Shown: one piece after another, positions 1 to 6,797 of the stretch | Layout: every line of letters begins with the position of its first letter | Position numbering within the stretch: position 1 is the stretch's first letter | DNA from: Alphaproteobacteria bacterium | GTDB taxonomy: Bacteria; Pseudomonadota; Alphaproteobacteria; WRAU01; Hepatincolaceae | Reading direction: 5' to 3' | Length of the DNA stretch: 64,000 nt | NCBI GenBank assembly: GCA_009780035.1 | Contig: WRAU01000004.1 | Location: forward strand, 1 to 64,000 | Translations under genes and position numbers: made by a program | The notes under the pieces: generated by a model | Seen by the model: only the letters and a program-made list of their open reading frames with translations | What the model was told of the DNA's origin: nothing | The model's database searches: none

Positions 1-24
1 CTCGCACTTAATAATCACATACAT
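1..24 (-). CDS. Start of an unidentified gene leaving the left edge (partial)
   Basis: On the minus strand an ATG at 24-22 opens a frame of eight codons (MYVIIKCE) that runs off the window. Five bases upstream lies an unusually strong, G-rich Shine-Dalgarno sequence (GGGAGGGAGGG on the minus strand, plus-strand 31-41), conspicuous in AT-rich DNA. It follows the tail-collar gene at 133-918 in the same direction, so it is probably the next gene of that phage-like unit. Eight residues do not allow a function to be assigned. The call rests on the ribosome binding site, not on the protein. Confidence 0.35.
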
Positions 25-76
25 TTATTCCCTCCCTCCCGCCTTCTAACTTCCTTCCCCCTACTTACTATATTTT

Positions 77-107
77 AACCCCTAGCTTCCCTGTTAGGGG
101 GTTTTTT
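77..107 (+). terminator. Hairpin with T-run
   Basis: An AACCCCTA arm (77-84) pairs with TAGGGGGTT (95-103, one bulged G), followed by a run of T on the plus strand. It looks like a rho-independent terminator for a plus-strand transcript, yet no plus-strand gene lies to its left inside the window. Read from the minus strand it has no T-run, so the two flanking minus-strand genes could still be co-transcribed. Confidence 0.5.
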
Positions 108-132
108 ATTTATATTATAAAAACTTATCTTA

Positions 133-918
133 TTACATTCTTATACTTCTACTATGGGTAATGCTGGTATTTAGGTCTGTTAAATTAACTATCCCAGCGA
201 TTAAATACATATTAACACCGAAGTTCTTCATGCGGGTGCTATCTCCGCCGGTTGAGTTTGTATTTACATTTCCGCTAGAGTTGGTATTTTGCAAGCCTGC
301 GTTGTGTGTTCGGATAGTATGTTCATACATACCAGCTCCACGATTAGCCTCTCTTCCCTCAGTTCAAGCATCTTCTATTAAATTTCTAATAACATTAACA
401 ACGCCTCACCCTCAGTAATCTTTTCTTTGTAAATATGCAGGAAAACTAACTTCTATATTAGGTAAGCTATGAGAATGTGCACCTTGCATATGATTATGCG
501 ATTTAATATCATCTTCCTGCAGCATTAATATATTTTCAGTAGGATTAATTTGCCTAAAAGTTCTGTCCAAAGCATTAGGAGCATTAAATAACACATTACC
601 ATCTTCATTGGTATAAGTAGCAATTTTATCTTTTAATAATGGATAATCATCAAGTTTATATCCCGTTGTGCCATCGCATAAAATATAATCATAAACGCCA
701 TCGTTATAAGTTTTAAGACATTGGGTTTGAAAGTTAGTATCTATCTGTATTTTTCCTATCTGGCTTACAATTAAGGGTTTTATCAGTTTATTGTAAATAT
801 CTACAAAGAAAGTATCTCTTGGGATTCTTCAATCGTTCCCTTCACCATTGGTAGCTATAATATCTAAGTTATCGCTATTGCGGGCTATTTCATTATTGTA
901 TAAAGTTTTTGTTGCCAT
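133..918 (-). CDS. Phage tail-collar/tail-fibre protein, read with UGA as Trp
   Basis: From ATG at 918 to TAA at 133 the frame is open for 261 codons if TGA is read as Trp. Under the standard code it is broken by four TGA codons, at 829-831, 412-414, 406-408 and 364-366. The product has phage tail-collar features: a YILCDGTTGYKLDDYPLL segment, FNAPNALDRTFRQ (matching the usual FNLPDLRGRF), a His-rich HNHMQGAHSHS metal-type motif and a C-terminal NMYLIAGI strand. The recoded Trp contexts are NDWRIPRD, DYWGWGVV and EDAWTEGR. No TGG occurs in this gene. It has its own consensus promoter (952-980) and an AGGA Shine-Dalgarno before the ATG. It would form the distal tip or fibre of a phage tail or a tail-like particle. 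No other tail gene is visible. A pseudogene is the alternative, but four interruptions that are all TGA, with no TAA, TAG or frameshift, argue against it. Confidence 0.8.
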
Positions 919-951
919 AATTATATCCTTTGTTTGTTTTAATACAGCATT

Positions 952-980
952 ATTATACTTTAAATGTATAAAATTGTCAA
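952..980 (-). promoter_or_regulatory. Consensus promoter of the tail-collar gene
   Basis: On the minus strand TTGACA (plus 975-980) and TATAAT (plus 952-957) are separated by exactly 17 bases, a perfect sigma70-type promoter. It points into the tail-collar gene 34 bases downstream. Its -35 and early spacer (CTTGACAATTTT) are identical to those of the promoter at 61074-61102, which drives the other UGA-recoded unit. Confidence 0.75.
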
Positions 981-1087
981 GTCAATTTATTATAATATTA
1001 TAAAGTAGATATTTAACAAAATTAATGATAGATTATATCCTATCAGTATGAAATTATAAAAATATATACTATATTAGTAATATACAA

Positions 1088-2080
1088 GTGAATAACAATA
1101 TAAATGTAGCGTTTTGCTGCGATGAAAATTATGTACCATATTTAGTTCCCTCAATAATATCTATTATAAATAGTAAAAATAAAAACACTTCTATTGCAAT
1201 TTTTATATTAGAAACTGGTATCAACAATTATCATAAAGACAATATCCTTAAATTACAGACAGATAGTGTCCGTATTAACTTTATTAATGTGGCAGAGCAA
1301 GCAAAAGATTTAATTTTAAGTAAAGTTCCTCACAAAACAAATTTTAATAGCACCATTTTATATAAACTATTAATTCCGCAAATATTTAATGATTCAGCAA
1401 AAATATTGCTTTTAGATGCTGATATTATTGTGCAAAAAGACTTATCAGAATTATATAATAAAAATATAGGCAATTATTATATTGCAGCAGCAAAAAGAAA
1501 GTTACCCTACCACTTAAAGTATTTTATAAGCAAAGGAAAAAAATATTCTGTGAGAGAATTCTATAGTAAAGTGCTAGGATTACCAGATTATTTTTATGAC
1601 AGTGATGCTAAATATTATATGAATGCTGGCGTAATTTTATTTAATATATCAAAAATTTTACAGGATAATAAAGATAAAGAATTAATAGAGGTTTTTTTTA
1701 AGCATAAAGATGGGCTGGTATATGCAGAGCAAGATATTTTTTCGAAAGTATTTTTAGATAGCATTGCCCCTTTATTGCCTAACGAGCATTTTGTTCATGT
1801 TTTTTATGATAAAATTAGGAAAGAAGAATATAATAAGGTTTTAAATGAACATAAAGAGGCAGCTATAGTTCATTATATAGCTTCAAAAACCTATGCTAAA
1901 ATGCTAAGATCTATTTATGCAAAAGAATATTTTGATAATTTACAAAAGTCGTATTTACAACTATCTTCTTTAGATATTTTTTTACTGAAATTAAAAACTA
2001 TAAAAAAATTTATTTATAAACCAAAACTATGGTGGGCTATGCCGTATGTTTTAGGTAGTATTAAAATAAACAAAAAATAG
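1088..2080 (+). CDS. Glycosyltransferase family 8 protein
   Basis: The 330-residue product is a GT-A fold glycosyltransferase of family GT8, the group that includes LPS galactosyl/glucosyltransferases such as WaaI/WaaJ-type enzymes and glycogenin. Visible hallmarks are the N-terminal NVAFCCDENYVPYL strand-loop, the metal-binding DAD motif in LLLDADIIVQKDL (about residues 114-116), MNAGVILFN in the acceptor region (about residue 178), and the C-terminal IVHYIASKTYA segment with the conserved His. A basic C-terminal tail (KTIKKFIYKPKLW) could bind the membrane. The likely job is adding a hexose to LPS or another surface glycan in the cytoplasm; donor and acceptor cannot be told. Translation starts at a GTG (1088). 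It stands alone, convergent with the alcohol dehydrogenase gene. Confidence 0.85.
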   Translation: MNNNINVAFCCDENYVPYLVPSIISIINSKNKNTSIAIFILETGINNYHKDNILKLQTDSVRINFINVAEQAKDLILSKVPHKTNFNSTILYKLLIPQIFNDSAKILLLDADIIVQKDLSELYNKNIGNYYIAAAKRKLPYHLKYFISKGKKYSVREFYSKVLGLPDYFYDSDAKYYMNAGVILFNISKILQDNKDKELIEVFFKHKDGLVYAEQDIFSKVFLDSIAPLLPNEHFVHVFYDKIRKEEYNKVLNEHKEAAIVHYIASKTYAKMLRSIYAKEYFDNLQKSYLQLSSLDIFLLKLKTIKKFIYKPKLWWAMPYVLGSIKINKK

Positions 2081-2110
2081 GGTTCAGTGTATGACAACAT
2101 CAAACCCTAT
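2077..2110. terminator. Hairpin between convergent genes
   Basis: ATAGGGTT (2077-2084, including the stop codon of the glycosyltransferase gene) pairs with AACCCTAT (2103-2110). It lies between two converging genes, where a bidirectional terminator is expected. There is no clear T-run on either side, so the function is uncertain. Confidence 0.35.
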
Positions 2111-2126
2111 AAATGATTATGCACTA

Positions 2127-3179
2127 TTACTTCAACGAATTAATATCAATTACAAAACGATATTTCACATCACTTTTAAGCATTCTTTCATAGGCGGTAT
2201 TAATATCTTGGATATTAATCATTTCCACCTCACTTACAATATTATGCTTACCGCAAAAATCTAGTAGTTCTTGAGTTTCTTTAATGCCGCCGATTACTGA
2301 GCCGGCTATAGATTTTCTGCCCATAATCATTGGCACGGTGTTTAGAATCTCATTAGTATCGCCTAAATATCCTACAATAACTAAAGTTCCATCAATGCCT
2401 AAAGTATTTACATAAGGGCGAAGATCATGTTTATAAGGAACGGTATCAATAATTAAACTGAATTTGCCTTTTGCAGCTTTCATTTGCACTTCATCGGTAG
2501 ATATTATAACCTCTTTTGCTCCCAAAGCCTTAGCATCTGCCTCTTTATTTGGTGAACGGCTGAAGAGGCTTACATTTGCTCCCAAAGCGGCAGCAAGTTT
2601 AATTGCCATGTGTCCTAAACCGCCTAAACCAATTACTGCCACATTATCGCCCGGTTTAACATTCCAATGCTTAAGAGGCGACCATGTGGTAATTCCTGCA
2701 CATAATATTGGAGCAACGGCTTTTAAATCTAAGTTTGCAGGAACGCTTAACACAAATTCCTCGCGGGCGATAATTTGCTGTGAATAACCGCCGTAGGTGG
2801 TTGAACCGTCAATTCTATCAATTCCGTGATAAGTTAGTGTAGATCCGTTTTCACAATATTGCTCTAAGTCATGTTTGCAAGGATTGCAACGCTGGCATGA
2901 ATCTACCATACAACCAATGGCAGCAAGGTCGCCAACCTTGAGTTTAGAAACTTTTGAACCAACTTTAATAATTCTGCCGACAATTTCATGACCGGGAACC
3001 ATTGGGAAATGTCCCTTGCCCCAATCACCGTTAACATTATGAATATCGCTATGGCAAATGCCAGCATATAGAATATCCATAATTACATCGTTGTCGCGCA
3101 TTGGACGCTGTTCAAATTCCCAAGGAACTAATTTGCCTTTTTCTTCTAAGGCGGCATAGGCTTTTATTTTGTTTACCAT
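2127..3179 (-). CDS. Zinc-dependent NAD(P)-linked alcohol/aldehyde reductase (YahK/CAD-like)
   Basis: This 350-residue protein belongs to the medium-chain dehydrogenase/reductase superfamily, cinnamyl-alcohol-dehydrogenase-like branch (bacterial YahK/AdhC type). It would interconvert alcohols and aldehydes in the cytosol. The catalytic zinc site is seen as GICHSDIH (about residue 41) and PGHE (about residue 63). The structural zinc site is the four-Cys lobe CMVDSCQRCNPCKHDLEQYC. The nucleotide-binding fold shows GLGGLGHMAIK (about residue 185), and the SRSPNKEADAKALGA segment after beta-2 suggests NADPH preference. Length is normal. It is a single gene flanked by a REP-like inverted repeat on its 5' side. 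The physiological substrate cannot be inferred. Confidence 0.92.
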   Translation of the reverse strand: MVNKIKAYAALEEKGKLVPWEFEQRPMRDNDVIMDILYAGICHSDIHNVNGDWGKGHFPMVPGHEIVGRIIKVGSKVSKLKVGDLAAIGCMVDSCQRCNPCKHDLEQYCENGSTLTYHGIDRIDGSTTYGGYSQQIIAREEFVLSVPANLDLKAVAPILCAGITTWSPLKHWNVKPGDNVAVIGLGGLGHMAIKLAAALGANVSLFSRSPNKEADAKALGAKEVIISTDEVQMKAAKGKFSLIIDTVPYKHDLRPYVNTLGIDGTLVIVGYLGDTNEILNTVPMIMGRKSIAGSVIGGIKETQELLDFCGKHNIVSEVEMINIQDINTAYERMLKSDVKYRFVIDINSLK

Positions 3180-3207
3180 AGTTATTACTCCTTTGTTAAA
3201 ATATCAT

Positions 3208-3306
3208 CATGCCGTGCTACGACACGGCATCAATTTGTAGAATATCAAGACTGTATGTTTATTTTTTGTATAATCCTCTATGGATGCCGTATCGTAGCAC
3301 GGCATG
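3208..3306. repeat. REP-like pair of palindromes in inverted orientation
   Basis: Two 24-bp units, 3208-3231 and 3283-3306, are inverted copies with one mismatch. Each unit is itself a hairpin with stem GCCGTG/CACGGC (GCCGTA/CACGGC in the second) around a 6-base loop. This is the organisation of a bacterial interspersed palindromic element (two REPs head to head around a 51-bp AT-rich spacer). It fills the space between the alcohol dehydrogenase and sdhE genes. The GC-rich arms stand out against the surrounding AT-rich DNA. No third copy was recognised in the window. Confidence 0.7.
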
Positions 3307-3336
3307 ACAATGGAGGTAGTTATTAAAAAAATTAAT

Positions 3337-3609
3337 TTAAAAGATTAAACTATCTTTGTCAAAAGACTTTACCATTTTCCAAATATCGTTGTCTAATTCG
3401 GCAGGGATTGGTTCTTTGCCCATAATCCATTTAAAAATATTGCTGTCTTCCTGCTGCAATAGAATTTTAAAGCGCTCAACCTGTTCCGCACTCATAGACA
3501 GCAGATATTTATCTGCTACATAGCCCAGTAGAATATCTAGTTCAATTAAGCCTCGGCGTTTGGCTCTAACATAAATAGGTTTAAGATTTTCAGGAATTAC
3601 AAGTTGCAT
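3337..3609 (-). CDS. sdhE: Succinate dehydrogenase flavinylation factor SdhE
   Basis: The 90-residue protein matches the SdhE/SDHAF2 (DUF339) family, which promotes covalent attachment of FAD to the flavoprotein subunit of succinate dehydrogenase in the cytoplasm. The family signature is clear: RAKRRGLIELDILLGYVA (residues about 16-33), followed by an acidic helix and FKILLQQEDSNIFKWIMGKEPIP, the usual end. The length fits the family. SDH structural genes are not in the window. It lies downstream of the REP-like element, in the same direction as the alcohol dehydrogenase gene but separated from it by about 160 bases, so co-transcription is doubtful. Confidence 0.88.
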   Translation of the reverse strand: MQLVIPENLKPIYVRAKRRGLIELDILLGYVADKYLLSMSAEQVERFKILLQQEDSNIFKWIMGKEPIPAELDNDIWKMVKSFDKDSLIF

Positions 3610-3793
3610 TTTATTCTCAAGGTATTATAATACTGTGTTATTTTTGTTAATATACAAAATTTAATATTTTGGCTTCCTATGTTGTTAAACTGATTATGTA
3701 TTATTTATACACTGAGCATTCCATACACACCATATAAAACTCAAACTATTAAATTTTCTTTTAAGTATATTATAATTCTAGGGAAAAATAAAT

Positions 3794-4699
3794 ATGAATC
3801 ATATTCAAACTTTAATTATAGTCTGTTTGCCGTCTATAATTTGGGGAATTTTATTTATAATGGCAACGCCGATTTTCCAAGAGGTTAGTCCGATTTATTT
3901 TGCCATTGTTAGATTTCTTCCCTCAACAATGGTAGCTCTTATAATTTTATTTTTTGTAGAAGGGCGCACTGCTTTTAGGGTAGATAAACGGTTCCTTTTT
4001 GTAATGCTTATTGGTGCTTTTGCCATGATAGGCTTTAATGTGATAGTGTGGATAGGCATAAAACTATCCAGCGGAGTTATGGGTGCCATATTTCAACCTA
4101 TTCAGCCGCTTTTTGCAATTATTGTTTCTTTTATTCTGTTTCGTCAAAAATTTAATGCCCTAACTTTTATAACTATCATTATAGCTTTTTTTGGTGTGTT
4201 TTTTGCAGCAAGCGAGGGTAACCTTGCCTTTTTAACACAAGGTGAGCCTATGGGATTCTTTTTAATATTTATTGGGTCTTTTATGGTGGTGTTTACGGGA
4301 ATATTTGGTCCTCGTTTTAAAGATTATTCGGTTTTAAAATTTACCGTAGTTACCAATGGCAGCGGAGTTGTAGCTTTGCTGATTTTTGCCTTTGTGGAAA
4401 ATAGTTTAGGATTTGCGCCGCTTCCAAGTATGGAAAATATTTTAAATGTTAAGTGGGAATTGCTATATACAGGTATTTTAGCGGGGACACTACCGAATCT
4501 TATATGGTATAAGGGCGCTAAAATAATTGGTGCTGTAAATATGATGCTGGTTAGCAATCTAGTGCCAGTGGTAACAATTTCAGGAAGCATTTTGATAGGC
4601 TTTGGTGTTAGCTATTATGAGCTTATCGGCACGGCAATTATTTTTGTGGCTATGGGTATCCATTATTATAATGTTAAAAGAAACCATCCAGCTTTGTAG
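3794..4699 (+). CDS. DMT-superfamily transporter (EamA), first of a tandem pair
   Basis: A 301-residue inner-membrane protein with about ten hydrophobic helices in two EamA halves (about residues 5-140 and 150-295), typical of drug/metabolite transporters that export amino acids, nucleobases or related metabolites. Family features include the N-terminal SIIWGILFIMATPIF, PIYFAIVRFLPS in the second helix and FQPIQPLFAIIVSFILFRQKF at the end of helix 4. It lies 9 bases before a second, clearly paralogous transporter, so the two form an operon that arose by tandem duplication. The substrate cannot be predicted. An AT-rich -10-like TATAAT occurs near 3770, but no convincing -35 was found. Confidence 0.88.
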   Translation: MNHIQTLIIVCLPSIIWGILFIMATPIFQEVSPIYFAIVRFLPSTMVALIILFFVEGRTAFRVDKRFLFVMLIGAFAMIGFNVIVWIGIKLSSGVMGAIFQPIQPLFAIIVSFILFRQKFNALTFITIIIAFFGVFFAASEGNLAFLTQGEPMGFFLIFIGSFMVVFTGIFGPRFKDYSVLKFTVVTNGSGVVALLIFAFVENSLGFAPLPSMENILNVKWELLYTGILAGTLPNLIWYKGAKIIGAVNMMLVSNLVPVVTISGSILIGFGVSYYELIGTAIIFVAMGIHYYNVKRNHPAL

Positions 4700-4708
4700 A
4701 GGAAAGAT

Positions 4709-5617
4709 ATGTTAAATCGCCTAAAACTTTTAGTTTTATTAGTTGCTCCAGCTACTATCTGGGGAATTTTATTTATCGTGGTTAATCCAATTTTTAATGA
4801 GATTAACCCTTTATATTTTGCTCTTGTTAGATATGCTCCCTCGGTAATTATTCTATCAATAATTTTATATTTTGTTGAAGGTAAAATTGCTTTTAAACCA
4901 ACGCCGCGTTTGTTTTTTGTAGCCGCTGCCGGTGCTTTTGGTTTAGCTGGTTTTAATGTTATCGGCTGGATAGGAGTGAGTCTTTCTAATGGCACAATTG
5001 CGGCAATTTTTCAGCCTATGGCACCGTTAATTGCTATTGTAATTTCTTTTATGCTATTTAGAGAAAAATTCGGCTGGCTGACTTTTGGTATTATCATTAC
5101 AGCATTTATTGGGGTATTCTTAGCGGCAAGCGACGGCGATTTATCATTCCTAGTGCATGGGAAACCTTTAGGATTTTTATTAATATTTCTTGGAATTACC
5201 ATGAGCGTTTTCCCGATTATTTTAGCTCCTAGATTTAAAGATTTTTCAGTGATGCGATACACTGCAATTACTAATATCGGCGGAGTTATTGCTTATTTGC
5301 TTTTTGCTGTAGTTGGCACTGCTCTAGGATACGCACACTTGCCCAGCCTTGCAAACTTAAACAATGTTAAATGGCATTTAATTTATGCGGCGATTTTTAC
5401 AGGGGTATTTCCAATATTTCTAATGTTTAAGGCAATAAAGACAGTGGGACCCATTAATGCCATGCTGTTTAACAACCTAATTCCAGTAGTAGCTATTGTT
5501 GGCAGTATTTTAATAGGATTCCATGTTAGCAATTACGAAATAATTGGAGCAGCAATAATTATTTTTGCCATGACTTTACATTATTTTAATTTAAAAAGAG
5601 CTAAGCCTGTGTTATAG
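4709..5617 (+). CDS. DMT-superfamily transporter (EamA), second of a tandem pair
   Basis: A 302-residue, ten-helix EamA-type transporter colinear with its upstream neighbour over its whole length. Shared blocks include TIWGILFIVVNPIF, LYFALVRYAPS, GAFGLAGFNVIGWIGVSLSNG and PMAPLIAIVISFMLFREKFG, and the C-terminal IIGAAIIIFAMTLHYFNLKRA is nearly the same in both. The substitutions are spread evenly, so the duplication is not recent. Both proteins could work as separate homodimers or as a heteromeric pair; DMT proteins occur in both forms. Ends 32 bases before pheS, and co-transcription with pheST is possible. Confidence 0.88.
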   Translation: MLNRLKLLVLLVAPATIWGILFIVVNPIFNEINPLYFALVRYAPSVIILSIILYFVEGKIAFKPTPRLFFVAAAGAFGLAGFNVIGWIGVSLSNGTIAAIFQPMAPLIAIVISFMLFREKFGWLTFGIIITAFIGVFLAASDGDLSFLVHGKPLGFLLIFLGITMSVFPIILAPRFKDFSVMRYTAITNIGGVIAYLLFAVVGTALGYAHLPSLANLNNVKWHLIYAAIFTGVFPIFLMFKAIKTVGPINAMLFNNLIPVVAIVGSILIGFHVSNYEIIGAAIIIFAMTLHYFNLKRAKPVL

Positions 5618-5649
5618 TGGTTATGTAATTAAAATATATAGGTGTAAGC

Positions 5650-6744
5650 GTGGATAATATAAACTTAGATGAATATCCGCAAAAAATTGCGGGGGCAGAA
5701 AACTTAAAAGATTTAGAAGAAATTCATATTCTGTTATTTTCTAAAAGCGGTTATTTTAGTTCAGCTTTAAAAGATATGGCAAGTTTAGGAGTGGAAGAGA
5801 AAAAAACTAGAGGAGCTTTTTTAAACTCGCAAAAAGCCAATTTGTTAGAAGTTTTTTTACAAAAAACAGAAGAGCTTAAAGCCAAAGCCCTTGAAGAAAA
5901 GATTGCAGGAGAGAGCCTAGATTTAACTCTTCCTATTGATAGTTTGCATGCGGGGGGGATTCATCCAATTTCTAATTCTATTGAGCAGATTATTGCCATT
6001 TTTGCAGCAATGGAGTTTAAAGTGGCAGTAGCAAATGAAATTGAGGAAGATTGGTATAATTTTACGGCGTTAAATGTGCCTTTGCACCATCCGGCGCGGC
6101 AAGATCACGATACTTTCTACTTAAATGCCGCGGATAGCGAGGGCAATAGAAAAGTATTAAGAACCCATACTTCTAATACGCAAATACGAACTATGATGGC
6201 TCAAAAGGATAGCCTATATAAAGGGAATCCCATAAAAATTATTGCACCCGGACGCACCTATAGAAACGATAGCGATGCTACGCATTCCCCTATGTTCCAT
6301 CAAGTAGAAGGGCTTTATGTAGATAAAATTGAGAATATCAGCGTGCCGCTTTTGAAATCTATATTAGCAAATTTCTGCAGCAGTTTTTTTGGTGTAGAAA
6401 ATGTTCCCATGCGTTTTCGCCCATCGTATTTTCCTTTTACATCTCCATCTTATGAGGTAGATATGCTATGCGATAGAAGCGGAGATTCTTTAGTAATTGG
6501 ACAGGGTGAAGATTTTTTAGAAATTTTAGGCTCGGGAATAGTTCATCCAAAAGTATTAGAAAATTGTGGTATAGATAGCAGCAAATATGCGGGGTTGGCT
6601 TTTGGCATGGGAATTGAAAGAATCGTGATGCTTAAATATGGGTTTAAAGATTTACGCGATTTTTATAAAGGAGATATGCGTTGGGCAGATTACTATAATA
6701 TTAACTCAATTAAAACCCCAAGTATTTTTGGTGGGCTAGATTAA
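5650..6744 (+). CDS. pheS: Phenylalanine--tRNA ligase alpha subunit
   Basis: Cytosolic class II aminoacyl-tRNA synthetase subunit, 364 residues, catalytic half of the PheS2-PheT2 tetramer that charges tRNA-Phe. The N-terminal coiled coil (residues 1-85) is followed by the catalytic core: LHAGGIHPISNSIEQI (motif 1), RTHTSNTQIRTM, the motif 2 region SPMFHQVEGLYVD, and motif 3 AFGMGIERIVMLKYG near the C-terminus. The start is a GTG at 5650, preceded by a weak AGGTG sequence. A run of seven G (5952-5958) falls inside the conserved Gly-Gly of motif 1, which shows that short G tracts are tolerated in essential genes here. pheT follows after 53 bases. Confidence 0.96.
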   Translation: MDNINLDEYPQKIAGAENLKDLEEIHILLFSKSGYFSSALKDMASLGVEEKKTRGAFLNSQKANLLEVFLQKTEELKAKALEEKIAGESLDLTLPIDSLHAGGIHPISNSIEQIIAIFAAMEFKVAVANEIEEDWYNFTALNVPLHHPARQDHDTFYLNAADSEGNRKVLRTHTSNTQIRTMMAQKDSLYKGNPIKIIAPGRTYRNDSDATHSPMFHQVEGLYVDKIENISVPLLKSILANFCSSFFGVENVPMRFRPSYFPFTSPSYEVDMLCDRSGDSLVIGQGEDFLEILGSGIVHPKVLENCGIDSSKYAGLAFGMGIERIVMLKYGFKDLRDFYKGDMRWADYYNINSIKTPSIFGGLD

Positions 6745-6797
6745 TTATACATGTAATATTTTGCATAAAACATTTTAATTTATAAATAGAGAACAAT

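Noticed and set aside
133-918. Pseudogene explanation for the interrupted tail-collar frame
   Set aside because: All four interruptions are TGA in one frame. There is no TAA, TAG or indel in 261 codons, and promoter and ribosome binding site are intact.
5952-5958. G7 tract in pheS as a phase-variation site
   Set aside because: It codes for the invariant Gly-Gly of an essential enzyme, where switching would be lethal; a run of seven also slips much less than nine.
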